Part shown: piece by piece, positions 25,253 to 35,417 of the stretch | How positions within the stretch are numbered: position 1 is the first letter of the stretch | Layout of the letters: each line of letters opens with the position of its first letter | Source of the DNA: Mariniphaga sp041686935 | GTDB taxonomy: Bacteria > Bacteroidota > Bacteroidia > Bacteroidales > Prolixibacteraceae | Assembly: GCA_041686935.1 (NCBI GenBank) | Contig: JAWLCW010000006.1 | Location: 195,190 to 259,189 of the forward strand | Direction: 5' to 3' | DNA: 64,000 nt | The notes under the pieces: model-generated | Seen by the model: only the letters and a program-made list of their open reading frames with translations | What the model was told of the DNA's origin: nothing | Databases searched by the model: none | Program-made: the position numbers and the translations under genes

Positions 25253-26614
25253 ATGACTGGTATCCTTAATGTAATCATAGAATATTTTAAAGGTCAAACC
25301 CGGGGAGCAAAAGTAAAAAGACAGGTTGTATATTCTTTTGTAATTCAGGGCATAAGCGTAGTAATCGGATTATTATATGTTCCCCTGTTGCTTGATTATT
25401 TAACCCAGGAAAAATATGGAATATGGCTCACACTAACATCTATTTTGGGTTGGTTCAGTTTTTTTGATATTGGATTGGGTAACGGATTAAGGAATAAATT
25501 AACGGAAGTTTTAGCTAAAAATGATTATGAACTTGGTAAAAAACTGGTAAGCACAACGTATGCCATGTTGATTGGCATTTTCAGTATTGTTCTGTTCTTT
25601 TTTCATATAAGCAACTTTTTTATCAACTGGAATTCAATACTTAATACCGAAACCATAGAGAATAACGAGTTATATGTTTTAACATCCATTGTTTTCACCT
25701 TTTTTATAATCCGGTTTATTGTACAAATTATATCGGTTATTTATCTGGCCGATCAAAAGCCGGCAGTAACAAAACTAATTACAACGTCTGGTAATCTGAT
25801 TGCATTCCTGATAGTTTTTATCTTAACTAAAACAACTCTAATTGGTAATTTAATAGTACTTGGAACTATATTAAGTATAATTCCGGTAATCCTTTTTATT
25901 GTGATTACTGTTACTGCGTTTAATACCAGATATAAAAAACTAAAACCTTCAGGAAAAAGTATTGATTTTAAAGTTGGCAACGGGATACTTCAGTTAGGTA
26001 CAAATTTCTTTTTTTTACAAATTACTTATATTATTGTTTTTACAACTTCAAATTTATTTATTACCCAATTCTACGGACCGGAAGAGGTAACGGTATATAA
26101 TATCGCCTATAAATACTTTAATATTCCAACCATGTTATTTTCAATTTTTATGAGTCCTGTCTGGTCGGCGGTAACTGACGCATATACAAAAGCTGATTTT
26201 AAATGGCTCAAAAAAACACTTAAATATGCAAACTGGCTTTCAGTTTTATTTGGCGCTGGAGTGGTATTTATGATTTTAGTTTCTAATTGGATATATAAAA
26301 TTTGGATTGGTGGTGAAATATTAATTCCATTCAGCCTTTCGGTTGCATTAGGCCTATATACCATTTTTTCATTGATTGTAACACCATATTCCTATTTTAT
26401 TAATGGGATAGGGAAATTGAAATTAACCACAATATTTACCTTTTTTCAGATATTATTGTATGTATTTCTTGTTTTTGTATTTAGAAATATTTTTGAGAAC
26501 AGCACCGGAATTATTTTGGCCATATTTGCACCTTTAATTTTAGTTGGAATAATACAGATTTTTCAGGTTTATAAATTATTGAACAATTCAGCTATTGGAG
26601 TTTGGAACAAATAA
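25253..26614 (+). CDS. wzx: Wzx-type oligosaccharide flippase
   Basis: The 453 residues show about 12 hydrophobic helices, beginning KRQVVYSFVIQGISVVIGLLYVPLL. The family features YGIWLTLTSILGWFSFFDIGLGNGLRNKL (the conserved first-TM-pair region of polysaccharide flippases) and a long polytopic C-terminus are present. Wzx proteins move the lipid-linked repeat unit from the cytoplasmic to the periplasmic face of the inner membrane. It sits among glycosyltransferase genes and upstream of a Wzy-like polymerase, which supports a Wzx/Wzy-dependent pathway. Gene symbol by role. Confidence 0.85.
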   Translation: MTGILNVIIEYFKGQTRGAKVKRQVVYSFVIQGISVVIGLLYVPLLLDYLTQEKYGIWLTLTSILGWFSFFDIGLGNGLRNKLTEVLAKNDYELGKKLVSTTYAMLIGIFSIVLFFFHISNFFINWNSILNTETIENNELYVLTSIVFTFFIIRFIVQIISVIYLADQKPAVTKLITTSGNLIAFLIVFILTKTTLIGNLIVLGTILSIIPVILFIVITVTAFNTRYKKLKPSGKSIDFKVGNGILQLGTNFFFLQITYIIVFTTSNLFITQFYGPEEVTVYNIAYKYFNIPTMLFSIFMSPVWSAVTDAYTKADFKWLKKTLKYANWLSVLFGAGVVFMILVSNWIYKIWIGGEILIPFSLSVALGLYTIFSLIVTPYSYFINGIGKLKLTTIFTFFQILLYVFLVFVFRNIFENSTGIILAIFAPLILVGIIQIFQVYKLLNNSAIGVWNK

Positions 26615-26659
26615 AATTATACTAAAAATATTTAGCCTTTAAAAAATTACAATCAGTCA

Positions 26660-27904
26660 ATGAATATTCTTTGGATCACAAATGCACCATTTCCTGAAGT
26701 TTCAGAAAAGCTGAAATTAGATTATTTCGTAAAAGGTTGGGTCTATTCATCGGCCTATGAATTAATTAATCGCTTTGAAGAGATTAACCTGGGTGTTGCT
26801 TCAATTTATAATGGAAACGATTTAAAACATTTGGAAATTGGTAATATTAAACACTTTCTTGTACCTCAAAAAGCAAGAAAAAATGCAGTCAACCCAAAAA
26901 ATGATATCTTCTGGATCCAAATCAAAAAGCAGTTTAATCCGGATATTGTCCATATTCATGGTTCGGAATATCCCTATTCTTTTTCTTTTATACGGGCTTG
27001 TGGTGCTGAAAATGTTGTAGTTTCAATTCAGGGACTTATAAGCGTAATTGGCAGATATTATTTAGGAGGAATTTGCAAAACAGAATTAATAAGGAAAATT
27101 ACATTCAGGGATATTATTAGGAATGATACACTTTTCTCTCAACATAAAAAATTAGGAATTAGAGGGAAATATGAGAATTTGCTTCTTCAAAACATTCGGC
27201 ATGTCATTGGACGTACCACATGGGATAAAGACCATGTATGGGCCATTAATCCAAACGCCAATTATCATTTTTGCAATGAAACATTACGATCAGCTTTTTA
27301 CAACAGAAATTGGAATATCAACAACTGTGAGAGATATAGGATTTTTATTAGTCAGGCTTACTATCCACTTAAGGGATTTCATCAATTACTAAATGCCTTA
27401 AAAATAGTATTTAAGTTTTTCCCCAAAACTAAAATTTATGTTGCAGGAAATAACTATTTTATTAACAGAGGAATCAAGATAAATGGATATGGCAAATATA
27501 TTAATACAATCATAAATAAATACTATTTAAATTACGACATCAAATTCACTGGTATATTAGACGAGGAAGCAATGTGTGAACAATATCTTAATTCACATCT
27601 GTTTATTAGTCCGTCGGCAATAGAAAATAGTTCAAACTCTATCGGTGAGGCCCAATTACTGGGGGTTCCATGCATCGCTTCTTATGTTGGTGGTACTCCG
27701 GATTTGATAAATCATGGAGAGACAGGTCTATTGTATCGTTATGAAGAAGTTGAAATGCTTGCTGCCAGTATATGTAAAATATTCTCCAATGATAAACTAT
27801 CAGTTCAAATTTCCGAAAATTCAAGAATGATTGCATCAAAAAGGCATAATAAAGAAGCGAATGCATTTGCGCTGTTCAACATTTATTCAAAAATAATCAG
27901 TTAA
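26660..27904 (+). CDS. Glycosyltransferase family 4 (GT-B)
   Basis: The 414 residues match GT4 enzymes. The N-terminal acceptor domain starts MNILWITNAPFPE and includes FNPDIVHIHGSEYPYSF. The C-terminal donor domain has ISQAYYPLKGFHQLLNAL and the retaining GT4 E-x7-E region NSSNSIGEAQLLGVPCIASYVGGTPDLI (about residues 325-350). Length and layout are normal. It lies between the flippase and the polymerase and would catalyse a retaining transfer in repeat-unit assembly at the inner membrane. Donor sugar unassigned. Confidence 0.85.
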   Translation: MNILWITNAPFPEVSEKLKLDYFVKGWVYSSAYELINRFEEINLGVASIYNGNDLKHLEIGNIKHFLVPQKARKNAVNPKNDIFWIQIKKQFNPDIVHIHGSEYPYSFSFIRACGAENVVVSIQGLISVIGRYYLGGICKTELIRKITFRDIIRNDTLFSQHKKLGIRGKYENLLLQNIRHVIGRTTWDKDHVWAINPNANYHFCNETLRSAFYNRNWNINNCERYRIFISQAYYPLKGFHQLLNALKIVFKFFPKTKIYVAGNNYFINRGIKINGYGKYINTIINKYYLNYDIKFTGILDEEAMCEQYLNSHLFISPSAIENSSNSIGEAQLLGVPCIASYVGGTPDLINHGETGLLYRYEEVEMLAASICKIFSNDKLSVQISENSRMIASKRHNKEANAFALFNIYSKIIS

Positions 27905-27963
27905 TTTTAAATTTGGTTATAAATTATGATTTTATATTTTGTCAATAACCAAAATCATTCATA

Positions 27964-29217
27964 ATGAATAAGCTGGAAAATTTAATCTTTTTTTTAAAAA
28001 AATATCTCCCAATGTTTCTTATTTTGTGTTTCAGTGGTAATCCAATTTTTACACACATGGGATATTCTAATACTTTGCTTGTAGGATACACAATACTATT
28101 TTTGGTTTATATCCTATTTTTTATCGATATACAAACATTAAAAAAAATTTCTGGTATTTTAACCGGCTTGATTGCCCTTATTTTTATTATTGTCTTTTTT
28201 CAGAGGATAATCCTCGGTGCTGTTGCTTATAAGGGAGTAATGGCGTATATAATAAAAATTTTACTTAGTTTATGTACTATACTTTATTACAGGTATGAAA
28301 AAATAGATTTTATTGATACATACGTTAAAACGCTTGCATTTTTAGCAGTTGTATCTATACCATTCTGGATTTTAAATCAATTCGGATTTTATGGTTTGGA
28401 AATAGGAAAAAGTTTAAGAATCAAATCTCTAATTCTATACACTTCATACAATTTTATACCAAATAGTAATTCAATTCGTAATTCCGGGATGTTTTGGGAA
28501 CCTGGTGCTTTTGCAGGATATCTCATTTTGGCATTGGTTTTTATCGCTTTAAAAAATAAAAAGTTTCAGATAGGACCTTATGGAAAAGAAATATTATTAA
28601 TCTTTTTAGGACTTTTAACGTCTCAATCAACAACAGGGTACGTCTTAATTATGATAATAATTATTATCCATTCAATGCAGACTTATCGTCTGGGTAAAAT
28701 TGTAATCGTTCCTTTCATTGTTTTTGTCATTAGTCTTGCATATTCTAATTTGAATTTTATGAAGGAAAAAATAGAAACTCAGTTAGCAGATACAGCGGAA
28801 ATGGATGAAAATGATATAAGTCCGGGTCGTTTTGGTGCATGGAAAATGGACTGGCAATATATTAAATCACAGCCACTTACTGGTAATGGATGGCATGAAA
28901 GTACGCGTTATCGATTTCATCCACAAGTGAAAGACATTAAGATTGGTCATGGAAATGGCATGTCAAATATAATAGCGATATGGGGAATACCTTTTTTTCT
29001 TTTTTGGCTTTTATGGGTTTACAGGTTTTCTTTTCAAGTTTCACGATCATTTGTTACGGCATCTAGCGCTGTTTTTATTATTATTTTGCTTTTGCAAGGT
29101 GAGCAGTTTTTAAATACACCAGTGTTTTTATCCTTTTTTTTCTTACCCTATATTTACGTAAACATATTATCGACTAGAAGTAAGGTGCATATTATCACTT
29201 CTTTTTTCAAGTCTTAG
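27964..29217 (+). CDS. wzy: Wzy-like O-antigen polymerase/ligase
   Basis: The 417 residues are polytopic with about ten or eleven hydrophobic segments. A periplasmic-type loop (residues about 265-325) contains NDISPGRFGAWKMDW and GNGWHESTRYRFHPQ, resembling the arginine/histidine-bearing loop of O-antigen polymerases and ligases. RNSGMFWEPGAFAGYL (about 175) is another conserved block in Bacteroidota Wzy proteins. It should polymerise flipped repeat units in the periplasm. Wzy and WaaL families are hard to separate by sequence. Its place in the cluster beside Wzx favours polymerase. Confidence 0.78.
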   Translation: MNKLENLIFFLKKYLPMFLILCFSGNPIFTHMGYSNTLLVGYTILFLVYILFFIDIQTLKKISGILTGLIALIFIIVFFQRIILGAVAYKGVMAYIIKILLSLCTILYYRYEKIDFIDTYVKTLAFLAVVSIPFWILNQFGFYGLEIGKSLRIKSLILYTSYNFIPNSNSIRNSGMFWEPGAFAGYLILALVFIALKNKKFQIGPYGKEILLIFLGLLTSQSTTGYVLIMIIIIIHSMQTYRLGKIVIVPFIVFVISLAYSNLNFMKEKIETQLADTAEMDENDISPGRFGAWKMDWQYIKSQPLTGNGWHESTRYRFHPQVKDIKIGHGNGMSNIIAIWGIPFFLFWLLWVYRFSFQVSRSFVTASSAVFIIILLLQGEQFLNTPVFLSFFFLPYIYVNILSTRSKVHIITSFFKS

Positions 29218-29508
29218 TAAAACCAATTTTATTCAACAATCAGGAAGAAATAATTGAAACAAGACATTATTAACGAACTTTTAATACTGTTGGATTATAA
29301 AATCAGCTAATGAACAAGTATTTAAGTTTTGAAAAAAATCTTTGTAATGATTGTATTGTATCTATAATAATTTCGACTGTTTATCATGTTAATTATTAGG
29401 ATTTTACAGTTTAGGATTTAAATTATCGGCATATGAAATTTTTGAAAGAAAGTATTCTATGGCAAATAAAGTTTATAACTATTACAATTTTTAACTATTA
29501 TTGTTTAA

Positions 29509-30351
29509 ATGGCTACAAAATGTTATAACATTGCAGTTCTTCTTACTTGCTATAACAGGAAGGAAAAAACGTTAAATTGCTTGAAATCATTATTTGAAAC
29601 TTTTCTGCCTGATAATGTTCAGATTGAGGTTTTTTTAGTTGATGATGGTTCTTTGGATGGGACGGGTAGCGCTGTAAAAAAACGTTTTCCTCTGGTAAAT
29701 ATAATTCAAGGTGATGGGAATTTATTTTGGAGCAAAGGTATGAATCTAGCTTGGCAAAAAGCCACAGAAACGTTATACTATGATTTTTATTTATGGCTTA
29801 ATGATGATGTAATTTTATTTAAGGAATCAATAATCAACCTGTTAAATGATGTTCAAAAAACAGGAAGCAATGAATCAATATTAGTTGGGGTATGTCAATC
29901 AGCAACTGGTAAAATAACCTATAGCGGATATAAAAATTTGAAGAAAAAAATAAAGTTAATACCAAATGGAGATATTCAAAAGTGCGATTATTTTAATGGA
30001 AATCTAGTTCTTATACCTTCATGCGTATTTGCAAAAGTAGGCTTTTTAGATCCTATGTTTCATCATGGAAAGGGAGATTTTGATTATGGACTTAGAGCAA
30101 AAGAATCAGGTGTTAATTCTTATATAAGTTCGCAATACTTGGGCGTTTGTGAAGTTCACGACGAACTTCCTGTTTGGTGTAATCCAAAATACCCACTTAA
30201 AAAACGTATAAAAAGTTTTAAAAGTCCACTGGGGGGGAATCCAAGGCTGACTTTCATTATACAACGAAAATATTTAGGATTGATTCCTGCTACCTTTCAT
30301 TATGTTACAATTCATTTAAGATTAGTATGTCCCTCCTTATGGAAGAAATAA
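29509..30351 (+). CDS. Glycosyltransferase family 2, rhamnosyltransferase-like
   Basis: The 280 residues have the GT-A features NIAVLLTCYNRKEKTLNCL, FLVDDGSLDGTG, a GDGNLFWSKGMNLAW donor loop and the metal motif WLNDDVILF. The pattern FWSKGMN...NDD resembles WbbL-type rhamnosyl- and galactosyl-transferases. FHHGKGDFDYGLRA holds the probable catalytic Asp region. The preceding 291 bases (29218-29508) have no recognisable gene or motif and are strongly AT-rich; a promoter could lie there but no convincing box was seen. The donor cannot be fixed from sequence. Confidence 0.85.
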   Translation: MATKCYNIAVLLTCYNRKEKTLNCLKSLFETFLPDNVQIEVFLVDDGSLDGTGSAVKKRFPLVNIIQGDGNLFWSKGMNLAWQKATETLYYDFYLWLNDDVILFKESIINLLNDVQKTGSNESILVGVCQSATGKITYSGYKNLKKKIKLIPNGDIQKCDYFNGNLVLIPSCVFAKVGFLDPMFHHGKGDFDYGLRAKESGVNSYISSQYLGVCEVHDELPVWCNPKYPLKKRIKSFKSPLGGNPRLTFIIQRKYLGLIPATFHYVTIHLRLVCPSLWKK

Positions 30352-30379
30352 TTCAATTATTTTAAAAATCATTGAACAT

Positions 30380-31525
30380 ATGAATGATAAAAAACTTTCA
30401 AGAATAAAAGTTGCAGTTTTATATAGAGTAATTCAACATTGGCGTGCTCCGATGTTTAAACGAATGTCAAATATTGAGGATGTTGATTTAACCGTTTATT
30501 ATGGAGCCGATTTTAAAGGAACAAAAGTAATCTCAGGAACAAATTTAAAGGGATTTAAATCTATTAAATTATTAACCATAAAAATTAATTGGAAAATTGG
30601 CAATAAATTTGGAAGGCAAATGCCATTTTGTCCTTTTCTGATATTTCGCTTAATTCTAGATTCACCCGATGTAATTTTAACTGAAGGTGTATCAAATTTT
30701 GCAAATGCAATTCAAGGCTTTTTATATGCAAAAATATTCAAAAAAAAAATAATCTGGTGGGGATTAGGAAGATTACAGAATGCTCAAAGAGATACACTTA
30801 AAGATAAATTTATAAATTATTTCGAGAAAAAATGTGATGCTCATATTGTATATAGTTCAATCGGGAAAAAATACTATCTTTCAATAGGGTATCCAGATGA
30901 AAAGATATTCACGGCAGTAAATGTAGTTGATACAGATAAGATTTTTAAAATAAGACAAAATAAAAGTTTCATCGATAAATCTAAACCAAATAATGGTTTT
31001 AACATTTTATACATAGGTGCATTAACAAATGTTAAAAAAGTTGACGTTCTGATCCGAGCATTTGCTATTTTGGAAAAGAAATACAATAATATTTATTTAA
31101 ATATTGTTGGTTCGGGGTCTGAGCAGGATAAACTTATAAGTTTGTCAGAATCACTTAAATTAGAAAATATATTTTTCAGAGGACAGGTAATTGATGGCTT
31201 ACATGAATATTTTGCAATTTCTGATGTATTTGTTTTGCCAGGATTAGGTGGCCTGGCGATTTCAGAAGCTATGGCATATGGATTACCTGTAATTGCATCA
31301 ATAGGCGATGGATGTGAAGTTGATTTAATTGATTCTACAAATGGAATTGTTGATCCAAATCTCAATGAAGAATTGCTGGCTGCTTATTTGGAAGACTTTT
31401 ATAAAAATCCCGAAAAGTTACAAAATCTAAAAAAGTCCTCATTAAACAAAATTGCAAATAATTATAATGTTAATTCATATATAAGCAATATTGGCAAAGC
31501 TATTCATTATGTAAAAGGCAAGTAA
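30380..31525 (+). CDS. Glycosyltransferase family 4
   Basis: The 381 residues match GT4 enzymes. The N-terminal domain starts KVAVLYRVIQHWRAPMF. The donor domain has ILYIGALTNVKKVDVLIRAF, IVGSGSEQDKL, then FFRGQVIDGLHEYFAISDVFVLPGLGG and AISEAMAYGLPVIAS. The E-x7-E-like motif here reads LGGLAISEAMAYG, with the second glutamate retained. It sits between a GT2 gene and a hexapeptide acetyltransferase, all AT-rich, forming the third glycosyltransferase pair of the locus. Retaining linkage is expected. Confidence 0.85.
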   Translation: MNDKKLSRIKVAVLYRVIQHWRAPMFKRMSNIEDVDLTVYYGADFKGTKVISGTNLKGFKSIKLLTIKINWKIGNKFGRQMPFCPFLIFRLILDSPDVILTEGVSNFANAIQGFLYAKIFKKKIIWWGLGRLQNAQRDTLKDKFINYFEKKCDAHIVYSSIGKKYYLSIGYPDEKIFTAVNVVDTDKIFKIRQNKSFIDKSKPNNGFNILYIGALTNVKKVDVLIRAFAILEKKYNNIYLNIVGSGSEQDKLISLSESLKLENIFFRGQVIDGLHEYFAISDVFVLPGLGGLAISEAMAYGLPVIASIGDGCEVDLIDSTNGIVDPNLNEELLAAYLEDFYKNPEKLQNLKKSSLNKIANNYNVNSYISNIGKAIHYVKGK

Positions 31526-31533
31526 GTAGAAAA

Positions 31534-32094
31534 ATGATAAATTTCCTGAAAAAATCATTTCTTAAAATATATCACTTTCCATCCTTGTTAAATTTCAAAA
31601 AAAAAGGGAAAAACATACATCTTTCTTTAAATGGCAAGATTGTTCGCCCGAAAGAAATTGAAATGGGAAGTAATATATTTATCTCCAATGGGTTCCATAT
31701 CTCTGCAAGGAATTTGACGTTTGGTAATAATATAATGATTGGACCATATCTAGTAATTGAATGTGATAATCATGTATTTGACAAGGTAGGTGTATCAATG
31801 TTTGAAATTTCGAATGAACGCTCAATTAGTTCGGTTGAAATTGAAAATGACGTTTGGATTGGAGCGCATGTAACCATTCTCCCAGGTGTAACAATATGTG
31901 AGGGGTGTATTGTTGGAGCAGGAAGCGTCGTAACAAAAAGTCTACCTCCCTACACAATAGGTGTAGGCATACCTTGCAGACCAATAAAAACACGTTTTTC
32001 AGATGTTGATATGAAAAAACACCTTAATTTAATTAAAACATCAAAATATCAGATTGAAGAAATACTTCGCCAATGGAAATTATTTAACCTTTAA
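31534..32094 (+). CDS. Left-handed beta-helix (hexapeptide) O-acyltransferase
   Basis: The 186 residues contain hexapeptide repeats of the LbH fold: MGSNIFISNGFHI, GNNIMIGPYLVI, then NDVWIGAHVTILPGVTICEGCIVGAGSVV, where WIGAHVTI carries the conserved Trp/His region and the final VGAGSVVTKSLPPYTIGVGIPCRPIK is the WcaF/LacA-type tail. It probably transfers acetyl from acetyl-CoA to a sugar hydroxyl of the repeat unit. The gene starts 8 bases after the upstream glycosyltransferase stop and precedes the bi-domain oxidoreductase by 8 bases. Confidence 0.85.
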   Translation: MINFLKKSFLKIYHFPSLLNFKKKGKNIHLSLNGKIVRPKEIEMGSNIFISNGFHISARNLTFGNNIMIGPYLVIECDNHVFDKVGVSMFEISNERSISSVEIENDVWIGAHVTILPGVTICEGCIVGAGSVVTKSLPPYTIGVGIPCRPIKTRFSDVDMKKHLNLIKTSKYQIEEILRQWKLFNL

Positions 32095-32102
32095 AATAAA
32101 AT

Positions 32103-34238
32103 ATGTTACAACTCACTCAGAAACTCAGATCCGGAGAGATGCAAATCCAGGAACTTCCGTTGCCACAACTCGGGCAAGGTATGGTAATGGTAAAAAATCA
32201 TTATTCGCTCATTAGTGCAGGAACCGAAGGATCTACTGTTAAAGCAGCGCGAAAAAGCCTTATCGGGAAAGCAAAAGAACGCCCGCAACAGGTAAAACAG
32301 GTGTTTGAAGTTTTAAAAAACCAAGGTGTGATACAAACATACCGGGCTGTTATAAAAAAACTGGATGCCTATTCGCCCCTGGGTTACAGTTCGGCGGGAG
32401 AAATTATTGAAGTTGCAGACGATGTTACTGAATTTAAAGTGGGAGATAGAGTTGCCTGTGCTGGGCTTGGTTACGCATCTCACGCCGAAATTATAACAGT
32501 CCCGGTTAATTTGTGCATAAAACTGGAAGAAAATGCCGATTTATCACAGGCTTGCTACAACACCCTCGGAGCCATTGCGTTGCAAGGCGTAAGACAGGCC
32601 GATTTACGACTGGGCGAAAATTGTGCCGTAATCGGGTTAGGGTTGATAGGACAATTGGCATGTTTGCAACTTAAAGCGTCAGGGGTAAGGGTAGTTGGCA
32701 TTGATGTAAGTGAAAGCGCCGTGAAAATAGCAGCTTCCCATTGCACAGATCTGGCTTTGGTTCGAAACAACCCGGGAATAAACGATAAAATCGAAGAACT
32801 TACAAATGGACTGGGCGTAGATGCTGTTATTATTGCCGCGGCAACACCCAGTCTCGATCCTGTAAATTTTGCAGGAGCAATCGTGCGAAAAAGAGGCACG
32901 GTGGTTATTCTCGGCGATGTACCGACAGGCTTTGACCGCGATCCGTTTTACTATAAAAAAGAAATTAGCCTGAAAATGTCGTGCTCATATGGCCCGGGCC
33001 GGTATGATCTGAATTATGAGGAGAAAGGAATTGATTATCCGGCAGCATATGTTCGGTGGACAGAGAAACGCAATATGGAAGCTTTTCAGAAACTCATCAG
33101 CAGCAGGAGTATTGACTTGTCGTATTTAACCACTCATACTTTTAAATTTGACGACGCCCCGCTTGCTTACGATATGATTACCAACCGCAGCGAACCTTAT
33201 CTCGGTATTGTACTAGAATACGACGTGACAAAAACACCAAAACAAAAAAAAATTATCGTCGGGTCCACATCAAAAACAGGAAAAATCAATATTGCTTTTG
33301 TGGGCGCCGGCAGTTACGCCCAGGGGAGTTTGTTGCCAAATTTGCCAAATGGCGCAGATGTGGTGCGGAAAGGAGTAATAACAAACTCAGGTACCACATC
33401 AAAACGTGTTGCCGAACGGTTTAAATTTGAATTCTGCACCTCCGATGAAAATGAAATCATTAAAAATCCGGAAATAAACACATTGTTTATTGCAACACGC
33501 CACGATTCACACGCACAATTTGTAATTAAAGGATTGGAAAACGATAAAAATGTATTTGTTGAAAAACCATTATGCCTTAATCTGGACGAACTAGAACAGA
33601 TAGAATCCCTGGTCGTTGAGTCCGGGAAAAGAGTAATGATAGGATTTAATCGCCGTTTTTCACCACATTCGGCTCTTGTGAAGAAAAAAATTGGGAGTGG
33701 TAAAATGTCGATGATTTACAGGATAAATGCCGGTAATATTCCTGCTGATTCCTGGATTCAGGACATGAAAATTGGTGGAGGACGAATTATTGGGGAAGCC
33801 TGTCATTTTATCGATTTAATGGTTTATATGTGTGGCAGCGTCCCTGTAAAAGTTATGGCATCGGCGCTGCCTGACAATCAGGGCTTAAACGATACTGTTA
33901 ACCTCATAATTGAATTTCAAAATGGTTCCACCGGGGTAGTGGCTTATTATGCGAATGGAGCCAAATCGCTGAAAAAAGAATATTTCGAAGTTTATGCTGC
34001 AGGCACAACTGCCATAATTAACGACTTTAAAGAATGTTCTATTTATGGTTCAGGAAAACCTCAAAAATCAAAACTACTTGCCCAGGACAAAGGACAAAAA
34101 AACATGATTGAACAGTTCATCGGCCACTTAAAAGAAGGCGTTTCTCCTATTCCGATGGATCAGATCTTTGCAACAACCAAAGCGACTTTTGCCGCGATAA
34201 AATCAATTCAGGAAAATGGGACACCAGTTAAATTCTAA
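32103..34238 (+). CDS. Bi-domain oxidoreductase (Zn-type alcohol dehydrogenase + Gfo/Idh/MocA)
   Basis: The 711 residues comprise two fused oxidoreductases. Residues 1-375 form a medium-chain alcohol-dehydrogenase domain with YSLISAGTEGS, then VGDRVACAGLGYA, a Rossmann stretch AVIGLGLIGQLACLQL and GTVVILGDVPTG. Residues 395-711 form a Gfo/Idh/MocA domain with INIAFVGAGSYAQGSLLP, FIATRHDSHAQFV and VFVEKPLCLN (catalytic Lys in EKP). Such fusions are common in surface-polysaccharide loci, usually beside a heparinase-like gene and UDP-sugar dehydrogenases, and probably act on uronic-acid sugar nucleotides. Its end overlaps the next gene by 23 bases, implying tight coupling. Confidence 0.88.
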   Translation: MLQLTQKLRSGEMQIQELPLPQLGQGMVMVKNHYSLISAGTEGSTVKAARKSLIGKAKERPQQVKQVFEVLKNQGVIQTYRAVIKKLDAYSPLGYSSAGEIIEVADDVTEFKVGDRVACAGLGYASHAEIITVPVNLCIKLEENADLSQACYNTLGAIALQGVRQADLRLGENCAVIGLGLIGQLACLQLKASGVRVVGIDVSESAVKIAASHCTDLALVRNNPGINDKIEELTNGLGVDAVIIAAATPSLDPVNFAGAIVRKRGTVVILGDVPTGFDRDPFYYKKEISLKMSCSYGPGRYDLNYEEKGIDYPAAYVRWTEKRNMEAFQKLISSRSIDLSYLTTHTFKFDDAPLAYDMITNRSEPYLGIVLEYDVTKTPKQKKIIVGSTSKTGKINIAFVGAGSYAQGSLLPNLPNGADVVRKGVITNSGTTSKRVAERFKFEFCTSDENEIIKNPEINTLFIATRHDSHAQFVIKGLENDKNVFVEKPLCLNLDELEQIESLVVESGKRVMIGFNRRFSPHSALVKKKIGSGKMSMIYRINAGNIPADSWIQDMKIGGGRIIGEACHFIDLMVYMCGSVPVKVMASALPDNQGLNDTVNLIIEFQNGSTGVVAYYANGAKSLKKEYFEVYAAGTTAIINDFKECSIYGSGKPQKSKLLAQDKGQKNMIEQFIGHLKEGVSPIPMDQIFATTKATFAAIKSIQENGTPVKF

Positions 34239-35415
34239 AATATCAATTTCTTTTAAAAAACTCAAAAGTTATTGCGAACATGAAAATTTTAAAGGATGGG
34301 ATCCATATGACGGGTTAAACTCTAAAATTTTTCAGGCAACTCCGTTTAAACATCTAAGATTAGCCCGTTTGGCCTGGATTCAGGCGTTTAAACGCAATCC
34401 GGTAAACCTTCGGAAACTACTAATCATCTCCAAGGATTACAATTCAAAAGGGATTGGGCTGTTTTTGACAGGGTACTGCAACCTTTACAAAATGGCAGAA
34501 AAAGGCGATACCCGTTTCGGGACTAAAGAAGAGATCGACTCAAAAATCAGAGAATTGGCCGAGTTGCTAATTAGCCTGCAATCCTATGGTTATTCAGGTG
34601 CCTGTTGGGGATACAACTTCGACTGGCAAAACCGGGTATTTTTTCAACCAAAACATACACCTACCGTTGTAGCAACCTCGTTTTGTGCTGACGCTTTATT
34701 TAATGCCTACGAAATTACAAATGATAAAAAATACCTGGAAACGGCATTGTCTTCAGCTCACTTTGTTATGAATGACTTGAACCGGATTGATTGCGGAGAA
34801 AATGTTCTTTTTTCCTATTCACCAATAGATCGTTCTCAGGTTTACAATGCATCGCTGCTTGGTGCACGGCTGCTCGCCCGTTGTTTTAAATACAATAGAA
34901 ATGAAAATTATCGTGCTTTGGCTGCGAAAGTAGTCAACGCATGCATCGCGATTCAAGATGAAAATGGTTCATGGATTTACGGTGCTGCCGGAGTTCAAAA
35001 TTGGATCGACAGTTACCATACAGGCTTTAATCTTGAATGCATCTGGGAATATATCCAATACACAGGGGATACCTCTGCATCCGAGGCTTTTCAAAAAGGA
35101 GTAAAGTTTTATCTTGAAAATTTCTTCTGTGAAGATGGAGTTTCGAAATATTACCATAATAAAACATATCCAATTGATATTCACTCCCCTGCACAATTGT
35201 TGGTAACACTAACAAAAACCGGCTTATTAAATTCGCAAACTGAAATCACCAAAAAAGTTATGGACTGGACCATCAATAACATGCAAAATAAAAAAGGTTA
35301 TTTTTATTATCAGATGAAAAAAAGCATTTCGTCAAAAATCCCTTACATGAGATGGGCACAAGCCTGGATGTTTTATGCCTTTTCATGGTACTTCAGTAAG
35401 AATAAACTCTTTTAA
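34216..35415 (+). CDS. Alpha/alpha-toroid protein of polysaccharide loci
   Basis: The 399 residues form repeated helical pairs with aromatic-rich turns: SYGYSGACWGYNFDWQNR, TPTVVATSFCADALFNAYE, YSPIDRSQVYNASLLGARLL, ENGSWIYGAAG and WIDSYHTGFNLECIWEYI. These resemble (alpha/alpha)6-toroid proteins such as glucuronyl C5-epimerases, lyases and terpene-cyclase-like folds. No signal peptide is visible, so it is probably cytoplasmic. Its partnership by overlap with the bi-domain oxidoreductase suggests a joint role on a uronic-acid intermediate. Database names such as delta-aminolevulinic acid dehydratase for this type would be misleading. Function unproven. Confidence 0.65.
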   Translation: MGHQLNSKISISFKKLKSYCEHENFKGWDPYDGLNSKIFQATPFKHLRLARLAWIQAFKRNPVNLRKLLIISKDYNSKGIGLFLTGYCNLYKMAEKGDTRFGTKEEIDSKIRELAELLISLQSYGYSGACWGYNFDWQNRVFFQPKHTPTVVATSFCADALFNAYEITNDKKYLETALSSAHFVMNDLNRIDCGENVLFSYSPIDRSQVYNASLLGARLLARCFKYNRNENYRALAAKVVNACIAIQDENGSWIYGAAGVQNWIDSYHTGFNLECIWEYIQYTGDTSASEAFQKGVKFYLENFFCEDGVSKYYHNKTYPIDIHSPAQLLVTLTKTGLLNSQTEITKKVMDWTINNMQNKKGYFYYQMKKSISSKIPYMRWAQAWMFYAFSWYFSKNKLF

Positions 35416-35417
35416 AA